11,224 bases of DNA from Colimorpha sp045597845 (GTDB lineage Bacteria; Bacteroidota; Bacteroidia; Bacteroidales; P3), in NCBI GenBank assembly GCA_045597845.1, contig JAZLKZ010000120.1:1-11224 (forward strand). The letters are read 5' to 3'. Below, one piece after another: positions 1-6,330 of this stretch; the first letter of the stretch is position 1; each line of letters begins with the position of its first letter. A program made the position numbers and the translations under genes. The notes below the pieces were generated by a model that worked only from the letters and a program-made list of their open reading frames with translations, did no database searches and had not been told where the DNA came from.

Positions 1-1559
1 GGAGTTAGGCAGTGGTAGGAACCTTGAAAACCGTCGATGGCAGGAATTGCTTCTTCTTTTTGGGATTTTGAGGTCCAATGCAGTCTGATTCTTGCTTCGA
101 GATCTTTTTCTTCATATAATACTTTGATGTGGTAATGTTGCATTTTTTTGAGCTTCACAGTCGCGTTGGTTCGCGCAAAATTGTTGGGTTCTTGGGCGTT
201 GCTGGCGGTTCCGTTGGCTTTGGATTTGTTGTAGTTGATGATGGTGTCGTTGTCGAGCAGAACGATTGCATTGTCGTCCACTTCAACATTGAAAGTGTAT
301 TTTTCGCTGTAACGAGCCTCTATTTCGCCCTGCCATTCAATTTTGAAGTTGTCGTAGGTCATGCCCTTGAGAGGTGCGTTGCGAACCCAGTCGAAATCTA
401 TCACGCTGTCGGTGCGTTGGAGTGTGAGAGGTTCTTGGTATTCGTAGGGTTGTGTCGAAGGACGAGTTCCATAGATGGCCTCTCCGTTGATTTTAAGCCA
501 ATTACCTAAATCTAAGAGTCGTTCTTGCTGGATGAATGGTATGCGTCCATCGGCTTCGGGACCCACGTTCAAGGTTAGGCCCCCGCCGGCGGCTACTAAT
601 TTGACAAAATGTTGGATAAGTTCCTTGCTAGATAGGTAATTGCTTAGCAGTTCGTTGTGGTTGATTCCAAAGCTGCGTCCCAATCCACGGCATTCCGCCC
701 ATGGGGTCACGGTGTCCATAATGCCGCCGCTGTATTCTGGTGTCTTGTAGCCATGCTGATGACCGTCTCCCCAACGGTCGTTTACGATAGCGTCAGAACC
801 GACTGTGTTGTAGTACCAGCTGATAATCTCACGGGCATGCCACTGTTCGGCGTTGTTGTCCCATTCTCCGTCGGTGAAAAGTACCTCGGGTTTGTATTTG
901 ATTATGAGATCCTTGAGTTGTGGAATCATGTAAGTCTCCACATATCGGGCGATGGAGTCGTTGGGCGAGACCGTCCAAGTGTGGATTGGGTTGGTCCATT
1001 CCGCCAGGGAAAAGTACATTCCCATCTTCAAGTTCTGCTTGCGGATGGCTATCGTAAGTTCTTCAACTATATTGCGTTTTGGTCCGCTTAAAACACTTGT
1101 CCAATTGGGTAGCGCTGGGCTGTTCCAGTCCCAAAGACAATAGCCGTCGTGGTGCTTGGTAACCAGCAACACATATTGTGCTCCTGCCTGCTTGAAAAGC
1201 GAAGCCCATTCGTCGGGGTTCCACATTTCCGCTTTCCATTGAGCGGGAAGCACCGAATATTGTTCCAATGCTGATTTTGAAGGGTCGCCGCCAAATCGTT
1301 GCATCATTGCCATACGGCCGGTGTCGCCGCTCATCAAGCCTTTGTAGAACCATTCGCCGTAGCCTTCCGGACTGGCGTAGGCGGGGATGGAGTATAGTCC
1401 CCAATGGATGAATATGCCCAATTTGGCGTCGCTAAACCATTGAGGATAGCCACGTTGATTGATGCTTTCCCAGGTGGGTTCTACTGTCTGGGCGGAGAGG
1501 CTTTGAAAAATCAATAAGTACAAGCCTAATAAGATGAATGTTTTGCGAATTGTTTTCAA
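1..1559 (-). CDS. Exported alpha-L-fucosidase, GH29 family with C-terminal PA14-like domain (3' end outside window)
   Basis: This enzyme should release terminal alpha-L-fucose from glycans, in the periplasm or on the cell surface. The minus-strand frame is open from a TAA at 1584-1586 to the window edge, giving 519 residues with the C-terminus missing. There is no ATG before the catalytic domain. The TTG at 1559 gives a clean signal peptide (MKTIRKTFILLGLYLLIFQS, then a likely cut at LSA|Q, near residue 23), so I chose it. GH29 features seen: FIHWGLY with His52; TKHHDGYCLWD with His136 and His137; EVLFTDGEW, whose Asp230 is the likely nucleophile; IVNDRWG; PWAECRGLGRSFG, whose Glu289 is the likely acid/base; and GGLTLNVGP followed by WLKINGEAIYGTRP, ending near residue 367. 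Residues of about 390-510 look like a PA14 domain (YTFNVEVDD, then RLHW and IPAIDG), perhaps carbohydrate-binding. The gene lies 58 bases after the methylase on the same strand. The family call is firm; the PA14 call is good; the natural substrate is unknown. Confidence 0.9.
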   Translation of the reverse strand, partial: MKTIRKTFILLGLYLLIFQSLSAQTVEPTWESINQRGYPQWFSDAKLGIFIHWGLYSIPAYASPEGYGEWFYKGLMSGDTGRMAMMQRFGGDPSKSALEQYSVLPAQWKAEMWNPDEWASLFKQAGAQYVLLVTKHHDGYCLWDWNSPALPNWTSVLSGPKRNIVEELTIAIRKQNLKMGMYFSLAEWTNPIHTWTVSPNDSIARYVETYMIPQLKDLIIKYKPEVLFTDGEWDNNAEQWHAREIISWYYNTVGSDAIVNDRWGDGHQHGYKTPEYSGGIMDTVTPWAECRGLGRSFGINHNELLSNYLSSKELIQHFVKLVAAGGGLTLNVGPEADGRIPFIQQERLLDLGNWLKINGEAIYGTRPSTQPYEYQEPLTLQRTDSVIDFDWVRNAPLKGMTYDNFKIEWQGEIEARYSEKYTFNVEVDDNAIVLLDNDTIINYNKSKANGTASNAQEPNNFARTNATVKLKKMQHYHIKVLYEEKDLEARIRLHWTSKSQKEEAIPAIDGFQGSYHCLT

Positions 1560-1617
1560 TGGCTGATATATTGATTTTGGAGGTTAGACCTTTTATCCTC
1601 GATGTGTTAGATAATCC

Positions 1618-2349
1618 TCAATTGCCAATTAAGAATACTGTATTGCGTTTGTGAAGGTTTAGTTGCAGCCTTTCTTTGCGCCATTGCTTGGCGGAAAGCG
1701 ATCGTATGGTTTGCGACTCCATGGTGAGGTCGCATGCCACGCAAATCATGGTGTTGTCGCTACAGGTTTCGCTCAACGACTCCAACATTTGGTTGTTGCG
1801 ATAGGGTGCTTCAATAAAAATTTGAGTCTGATGCTCTTTGTTCATTCGAGCTTCAAGGTTGCGAATGGCTTTCACTCGTTCCGTCTTGTCAACTGGCAGG
1901 TATCCCACAAAGGCAAAGTTCTGTCCGTTGAAACCACTCGCCATCAAAGAGAGCAGGAGAGAGGACGGTCCCACCAAAGGCATGATTTCGTATCCTTTAC
2001 GTTGTGCTATTTGCGTAATCAACGATCCTGGGTCGGCCACGCAAGGCAAGCCGGCTTCGCTCAGCAGGCCGATGTTCTCGCCCCGCTCGATTGGTTCGAG
2101 ATAGCTTTCCAACTGCTTGCTCCGTTCGTTGATGGGTGTGTTGGAAGTGTGTTCGTTGAGGAGAAAGAATGTCGTGTCGTCTATGGCGTGGATGTAGCCC
2201 ACATGCTTGAGAAAACGACGCGCGGTACGGATTTCCTCTACAATGAATGAATGACAGCTGTTTAACAGCTCCAAATTCCATGTTGGCAACGAGCGGCTGA
2301 CCTCTTCGGCGCCAATCGGTACGGGAAAGAGTATTAATTTTCCTTTCAT
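1618..2349 (-). CDS. RsmI-like SAM-dependent methyltransferase (tetrapyrrole methylase family)
   Basis: This 243-residue cytosolic protein belongs to the fold that includes RsmI, which 2'-O-methylates C1402 of 16S rRNA. The evidence is an N-terminal KLILFPVPIG strand-loop, LLSEAGLPCVADPG at residues 95-108 (the family's LLSDAGTPxxxDPG loop), GPSSLLLSLMASGF at 127-140, VGYLPV near 148-153, an IEAPYR motif near 179-184, and ACDLTMES near 205-212. E. coli RsmI is about 286 residues, so this copy is shorter. It also has EEIRTARRFL where canonical RsmI has the EDTR motif. It may therefore be the Bacteroidetes paralogue rather than true RsmI, and rRNA as the substrate is an inference. The ATG start is supported because the first strand of the fold begins right after it. 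A TAAATTTG box ends about four bases upstream of that ATG, which would make the mRNA nearly leaderless. The fucosidase follows 58 bases downstream. Confidence 0.85.
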   Translation of the reverse strand: MKGKLILFPVPIGAEEVSRSLPTWNLELLNSCHSFIVEEIRTARRFLKHVGYIHAIDDTTFFLLNEHTSNTPINERSKQLESYLEPIERGENIGLLSEAGLPCVADPGSLITQIAQRKGYEIMPLVGPSSLLLSLMASGFNGQNFAFVGYLPVDKTERVKAIRNLEARMNKEHQTQIFIEAPYRNNQMLESLSETCSDNTMICVACDLTMESQTIRSLSAKQWRKERLQLNLHKRNTVFLIGN

Positions 2350-2350
2350 G

Positions 2351-2383
2351 TTGCAAATTTACAATTTTTTTTTCGTAACTTTG
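2351..2383 (+). promoter_or_regulatory. Candidate Bacteroidetes promoter for the PLP enzyme gene
   Basis: TAACTTTG at 2376-2383 matches the TAnnTTTG -7 box, and a TTG at 2351-2353 could serve as the -33 element with a spacer of 22, slightly long. The predicted start near 2387 leaves a leader of about 42 bases before the ATG at 2430. That leader is A/T-rich with no Shine-Dalgarno sequence, as is usual in this phylum. The box shares the intergenic region with the opposite-facing TAAATTTG. Confidence 0.55.
2354..2361 (-). promoter_or_regulatory. Candidate Bacteroidetes -7 box for the RsmI-like gene
   Basis: The minus strand reads TAAATTTG, matching the TAnnTTTG consensus of Bacteroides housekeeping promoters. 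It is followed by GC as in many such promoters. It lies only about four bases from the ATG at 2349, so transcription would start at or next to the start codon. No clear -33 TTTG was found for it. Confidence 0.45.
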
Positions 2384-2429
2384 CATTTTAATTATTACAG
2401 ATATTAACCTAAAATAAAAACATATTACA

Positions 2430-3635
2430 ATGAACAAATTCGATCCCGCAACAGCTATCCAGCGTCTCGATGGTCGTGACGCTAACCGTGGTGTCAATCC
2501 CGCAATTTGCGATTCCGCTACTTTCACCTTTCCTGAGGCTCATTTGATGACCGAGACTTTCCATGGTGAAACTGAAGGTTTCTTCCTCTACAGCCGTCAT
2601 TGGAATCCCTCCAATCTCGCTCTCTGCCAGGCTCTCGCAGCCATGGAAGGCACTGAGGCTGCTTGGGTTACCGGTTCCGGTTTGGCAGCTATCACCTGCG
2701 CATTGATTCACGAAGTAAAGGCTGGCGACCATATCATCAGCTCCATGACCACCTACGGCGGCACATTCGCTTTCATGGCCAACTACCTGAAGAAATTCAA
2801 TGTTGAGACCACTTTCGTAAACATGCAGGACCTCAACGCCGTTAAGAAGGCTTTGGCTGAACACCCCAACACCAAGGTTGTTTACACCGAGACCATGAAC
2901 AATCCTCTGCTCCGCATCGCCAATGTTCCCGAACTGAGCAAGATGGCTCATGCCGCTGGCGCTAAGTTGATTGTTGACAACACTTTCACTCCTATGATTT
3001 TCAGCCCCTGCAAGTTGGGTGCCGATGTAACTGTTTACTCCATGACCAAGTACATCAATGGTACCAACGACTGCGTTGCTGGTGCCATCTGCGGTAGCGC
3101 TGAATACATCAACAGCCTCATCGACGTAAACAATGGTACTTGCATGCTCCTCGGCCCCGTTTTGGATCCTATGCGCAGCAGCAGCATCAACAAGAATCTC
3201 CATACCCTCCACATCCGTATGAAGAAGCACAGCGAGAACGCCATGTATCTTGCCAAGCGTTTTAAAGAGGTTGGTTTCAAATACAACTATCCCGGATTGC
3301 CCGAGCATCCCGATCACGAACTTTTCAAGAGCATGATGAACGAAGGCTTCGGCTTTGGCGGTATGATCTCCATCGATATGGGCACAGCTGCAAAGGCTAG
3401 CAAGATTATGGAAATCATGCAGAACAAGGGCGTAGGCTACTTGGCAGTTTCTTTGGGTTACTTCAAGACCCTCTTCAGCAACTCTGGCAAGTCAACCTCC
3501 AGCGAAGTTCCCGAGGATATCCAGAAGGAAATGGGCATGAGCGAAGGCCTTATCCGATTCAGCATGGGTCTCGACAACGACATTGAGGCCACATTCCAGC
3601 TGATCAAGGAATCTGTTGAAGAAAGCAACAAATAG
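2430..3635 (+). CDS. Cys/Met metabolism PLP-dependent enzyme (gamma-lyase / O-acylhomoserine sulfhydrylase type)
   Basis: This 401-residue enzyme belongs to the cystathionine gamma-synthase superfamily, whose members act on sulfur amino acids such as homocysteine, methionine, cystathionine or O-acetylhomoserine. Visible hallmarks: FLYSRHWNP (Tyr54 and Arg56, which bind PLP phosphate across the dimer), TGSGLAAI near 81-88, Tyr109 in TTYGGTF (ring stacking), IVDNTF with Asp183 (pyridine nitrogen), and YSMTKYINGT with Lys207 as the PLP lysine. Length is typical. Two details blur the substrate. The Cys that marks methionine gamma-lyase is Gly111 here, and the usual GHSD after the lysine is GTND. 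Annotation as methionine gamma-lyase would therefore be unsafe. Codon use strongly favours AAC, AAG, TTC and ATC, unlike the neighbours, which suggests high expression. The gene has its own promoter and a strong terminator 20 bases after the stop, so it is probably monocistronic. Confidence 0.9.
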   Translation: MNKFDPATAIQRLDGRDANRGVNPAICDSATFTFPEAHLMTETFHGETEGFFLYSRHWNPSNLALCQALAAMEGTEAAWVTGSGLAAITCALIHEVKAGDHIISSMTTYGGTFAFMANYLKKFNVETTFVNMQDLNAVKKALAEHPNTKVVYTETMNNPLLRIANVPELSKMAHAAGAKLIVDNTFTPMIFSPCKLGADVTVYSMTKYINGTNDCVAGAICGSAEYINSLIDVNNGTCMLLGPVLDPMRSSSINKNLHTLHIRMKKHSENAMYLAKRFKEVGFKYNYPGLPEHPDHELFKSMMNEGFGFGGMISIDMGTAAKASKIMEIMQNKGVGYLAVSLGYFKTLFSNSGKSTSSEVPEDIQKEMGMSEGLIRFSMGLDNDIEATFQLIKESVEESNK

Positions 3636-3654
3636 TCAATAGTTTCGACAAGAG

Positions 3655-3690
3655 AAAGAGCCTCATGCGGCACAACATGAGGCTCTTTTT
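3655..3690 (+). terminator. Rho-independent terminator after the PLP enzyme gene
   Basis: A perfect 13-base-pair stem (AAAGAGCCTCATG at 3655-3667 with CATGAGGCTCTTT at 3676-3688) encloses an eight-base loop and runs into a T tract. It starts about 20 bases after the stop codon and should end the transcript before elbB. Confidence 0.93.
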
Positions 3691-3722
3691 AATTGACAAA
3701 TAGTTTAGCCCCGGATTTACAA

Positions 3723-3743
3723 TTCACTTATCACTAATCATTA
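3723..3743. repeat. Degenerate seven-base tandem array upstream of elbB
   Basis: Three consecutive seven-base units, TTCACTT, ATCACTA and ATCATTA, end two bases before the elbB ATG. They resemble the TTCACTG/ATCACTG units found after typA at 7803-7837, so both are probably the same kind of intergenic repeat. No ribosome binding site is visible within it. Confidence 0.5.
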
Positions 3744-3745
3744 TT

Positions 3746-4423
3746 ATGAAAATAGCAATTATTCTTTCCGGCTGTGGCAACCGCGACGGAAGCGAGTTGC
3801 AAGAAACGCTTTCCTTGATGTTGGCTATCGATCGCAAGGGTTGGGAATACCAATGCTTTGCTCCAGAGGGATTCTTCGAGGTCGTTCCCTATACCGAACG
3901 TCTGGACGATGAGGACCTGGAAGAGGGTATGATTGTTGACGTTGAGCAACGCGACATCTTCGAGGAGAGCGCCCGTATTGCTCGTGGCAATATTCTTTCG
4001 CTCGATGAATACCATGCTGCCGACTATGACGCTTTGGCTTTGCCTGGTGGAATGGGGGCCGCTCGCAATTTGAGTACCTATGCATTTGAGGGTCCAAGAA
4101 TGGTTGTCATTGATTCTGTTTCGGATGCTATTCTCGAAACTTACCGTGCCCACAAACCCATCTGTGCCATGTGCATCGCACCAATGGTTTTGGCAAGGGT
4201 GCTGGGACGTCACGAAATCATACTTACGTTGGGTGGAGACTGCGAAGCCGCGCAAATTGCGCAACAACTCGGCGCAAGACATCAAGTGTGCGGTGCGACG
4301 GATGTGTGTGTTGATGATGACCACAAAATCCTCACCACGCCTGCTTATATGGTTGCCACTCACATCTCTCAGATTTTCGATGGTGCCGCCAACTTGGTTG
4401 ATGCACTTGAAAAGCTGATGTAA
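3746..4423 (+). CDS. elbB: ElbB-like protein, DJ-1/PfpI superfamily (isoprenoid biosynthesis glyoxalase)
   Basis: This 225-residue cytosolic protein matches ElbB, a class I glutamine-amidotransferase-like fold protein. Glyoxalase III-type activity and a link to isoprenoid production have been reported for the E. coli homologue of about 217 residues. Motifs in order: SGCG at 8-11, DGSE at 14-17, QCFAP at 36-40, ESARIARG at 74-81, LALPGGMGAARNLSTYAF at about 97-114, ICAMCIAP with the likely nucleophile Cys143 in the nucleophile elbow, and TTPAYM near the C-terminus. All the family's conserved blocks are present and the length is normal. The gene stands alone between two hairpins and has no clear promoter box. 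A small seven-base repeat array directly precedes its start. The family call is secure; the physiological substrate is not. Confidence 0.92.
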   Translation: MKIAIILSGCGNRDGSELQETLSLMLAIDRKGWEYQCFAPEGFFEVVPYTERLDDEDLEEGMIVDVEQRDIFEESARIARGNILSLDEYHAADYDALALPGGMGAARNLSTYAFEGPRMVVIDSVSDAILETYRAHKPICAMCIAPMVLARVLGRHEIILTLGGDCEAAQIAQQLGARHQVCGATDVCVDDDHKILTTPAYMVATHISQIFDGAANLVDALEKLM

Positions 4424-4442
4424 ATAGTATTGATTGCTGTAA

Positions 4443-4481
4443 ATACAAAAAGGGGCTGATTGTCAGCCCCTTTTCTTGTAT
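4443..4481. terminator. Bidirectional terminator between elbB and the converging exported-protein gene
   Basis: AAAAGGGGCTGA at 4448-4459 pairs with TCAGCCCCTTTT at 4463-4474 around a three-base TTG loop. After a two-base bulge the outer ATACA/TTGTAT bases extend the stem. The A tract on one side and the T tract on the other let it work on both strands. It sits about 20 bases after the elbB stop and about 15 bases beyond the end of the minus-strand gene. Confidence 0.9.
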
Positions 4482-4493
4482 AAAGTATTCTCT

Positions 4494-6305
4494 CTATTGA
4501 ATTTTAAGTAACAGTCGGATATGGTTAATATCATTTTCATCAACGAGATAGCCGTCAATCACTTGACTTTCGTTCGAATTTAATATCGCAATAAAACGAG
4601 ATTGAATGGATTGGATGGAGGCGATAGTCATCTGGTAGGTCTGCAAATCTTTCAGGTTGTTGATCTCGCTTTTTGACATGCTTTTAATCAATGTCTTATA
4701 TGCTTTATAGATGTTAGGGTAGGCCTTCTCGTACGACACGATCTTTTTCTCGTTGTTGGCGATGGCATCGCTTTGCGCCACGGTGATGATGCATCGCTTT
4801 TGAAGCTCGGCGAAATCCCGCAACGACTTGGTGAATCGTTTTCCGTCATAGACGGTTACGCACGAGGGCGTAAGTTCCACTTGGCTTTTGATAGTCTTGT
4901 ATCCGCGAACGAAGACCCGTTCAGTATGTTTCCCCGATAAGATTTGCTGTTCGTTGGTGTCGATTGTTTTGCGCAACGCAATGATTTCCTCGTAGATGTC
5001 TTGCATCTGGTCAATTCTGGATAGCGTTGAATCGTAAGTGGCTGATTCGTATACATCGCAAAAGTCGGGAAGTACATCGTGTGGTTGTGGAATCATGGCG
5101 AAGGCTTTTTTGACTTCTCTTAGATTTCCGCAGCTGTTGTTGATACGATTGGATTTATTTTCAAGTTGTTCCAATATTTCATGGTTTCTCATGTAGGCTT
5201 TTTGAAGCATGAGGTGCCCTTCGAGTTGATCCAAAAACAGATTCTTGTCGTCCACATTGGAGAATGCGGGAACAAGCGATAGGTGCATGGCGCAGTCCTC
5301 GTAGATTTTCCCAATGGGGCGATATTTGTTTTTGTAAGTCTCGAAGATGCTGTCTTTGTAAATCATAATGCTGTCTCGTAGTGAGACGGAGGCGAGATAG
5401 CCTTCTTGTATGCTTACAATGTTTCTAAGCAGTCGTGTGTATCTATAGTAATCAACTATATTGTTGAAATTTACACTGACGGTGGGTTGATTGAACGATT
5501 TAAGATAGCTTCTATACACTTCGGTGTGCTTTCTTCCGCATCGTTCCTTGAGAAGGTTGGGGAAGGCGTCGATACGCATAGGGTATCCATGTTCTCCCAC
5601 AACGCTGTCTAACAGGTTGCGTTGCATCTGCAACAAGTCGCGAAGCCTTATCAGGTATTCCCGATTGGTAGATTGCGATGTCAGGTCTTGTTTGTTGTAT
5701 ATGGAAAGGTATGCGTAAAAGATATCTTTCCGTTCCTTTACGATTTTTTTGCTCAGGTTGTCTTTGTTGTTACAAGCGCTGAAAATCCTGTTGTGAAGTA
5801 TTCCGATAGAGTCCTTTAGGGTTGTGGCCCGCTGGTCCAACTCTTGTTGTCGGCGTTGTCTTTCCCTGTCGATACGAGCCTTGTGCGCGGCTTCAACGGA
5901 GTCCCGCTCTCGCTCAGCACGATCGACATAGTATTCTCGGGCATTGATTATCCTTTCCTGAAGGTTGTCTAAGATACTGTCGAATTGTGCGAAGTCCGAT
6001 ACAAACACAGTTTGGTCAATCCAAAGCTTTCCGTCACGGAGTTCGTAGTCGAATTTGAGCGACCTGCGCATATTGCGGACTTTGTGCAACAAGTTTTCGC
6101 ATTCCATCTCCACTTGTGTTTTGTTGAAATGAAACTGTTTCAACGTTGTGTGCAGTGCGTTGGTGTCGGACAGTAGTTCGCAGCTGATGCCGTAGTTGGG
6201 AGCAAGGTCGCATACCGAAATCTCGTAAACACGTTGGGCGTAAGGTATTTTGGTCACTACGAATAGCGCCAAAATCAAAAGGAAAAGCCGTTTGTGAGAT
6301 TTCAT
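4494..6305 (-). CDS. Exported coiled-coil protein of unknown function
   Basis: I do not recognise this 603-residue protein. The ATG at 6305 gives a clear signal peptide (MKSHKRLFLLILALFVVTKI, cut probably at PYA|Q near residue 23). An in-frame TTG at 6311 would only add two residues. There is no further membrane segment, lipobox or outer-membrane sorting domain that I can see, so it is likely a soluble periplasmic protein. Residues of about 105-170 are rich in charged residues (a run such as RIDRERQRRQQELDQR) and should form a coiled coil. Further helical, charged stretches continue to the C-terminus. Residues 25-100 are less helical, and a few cysteines occur, including 33, 42 and 69. It lies 25 bases after the PurF-like gene on the same strand, with no terminator between, so co-transcription is likely. 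It ends at the bidirectional hairpin. Confidence 0.8.
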   Translation of the reverse strand: MKSHKRLFLLILALFVVTKIPYAQRVYEISVCDLAPNYGISCELLSDTNALHTTLKQFHFNKTQVEMECENLLHKVRNMRRSLKFDYELRDGKLWIDQTVFVSDFAQFDSILDNLQERIINAREYYVDRAERERDSVEAAHKARIDRERQRRQQELDQRATTLKDSIGILHNRIFSACNNKDNLSKKIVKERKDIFYAYLSIYNKQDLTSQSTNREYLIRLRDLLQMQRNLLDSVVGEHGYPMRIDAFPNLLKERCGRKHTEVYRSYLKSFNQPTVSVNFNNIVDYYRYTRLLRNIVSIQEGYLASVSLRDSIMIYKDSIFETYKNKYRPIGKIYEDCAMHLSLVPAFSNVDDKNLFLDQLEGHLMLQKAYMRNHEILEQLENKSNRINNSCGNLREVKKAFAMIPQPHDVLPDFCDVYESATYDSTLSRIDQMQDIYEEIIALRKTIDTNEQQILSGKHTERVFVRGYKTIKSQVELTPSCVTVYDGKRFTKSLRDFAELQKRCIITVAQSDAIANNEKKIVSYEKAYPNIYKAYKTLIKSMSKSEINNLKDLQTYQMTIASIQSIQSRFIAILNSNESQVIDGYLVDENDINHIRLLLKIQ

Positions 6306-6330
6306 GCCCAACTAATGCGAGAACAATTGA

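Noticed and set aside
657..1404. Several open frames of 60-145 codons on both strands within the fucosidase
   Set aside because: The fucosidase frame is uninterrupted from 1559 to the window edge with all GH29 motifs, so these are out-of-frame shadows.
1560..1617. Possible terminator between the RsmI-like gene and the fucosidase
   Set aside because: Only a short imperfect AGGT/ACCT pairing exists, with no T tract on the minus strand.
2409..3317. A 302-codon minus-strand open frame antisense to the PLP enzyme gene
   Set aside because: The plus-strand enzyme has all its catalytic residues. Its strong bias for C-ending codons leaves the opposite strand free of stops.
3691..3722. TTGACA-like sequence and TAGTTTAG as an elbB promoter
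   Set aside because: TTGACA is not the Bacteroidetes -33 element, TAGTTTAG departs from TAnnTTTG, and the spacing is wrong.
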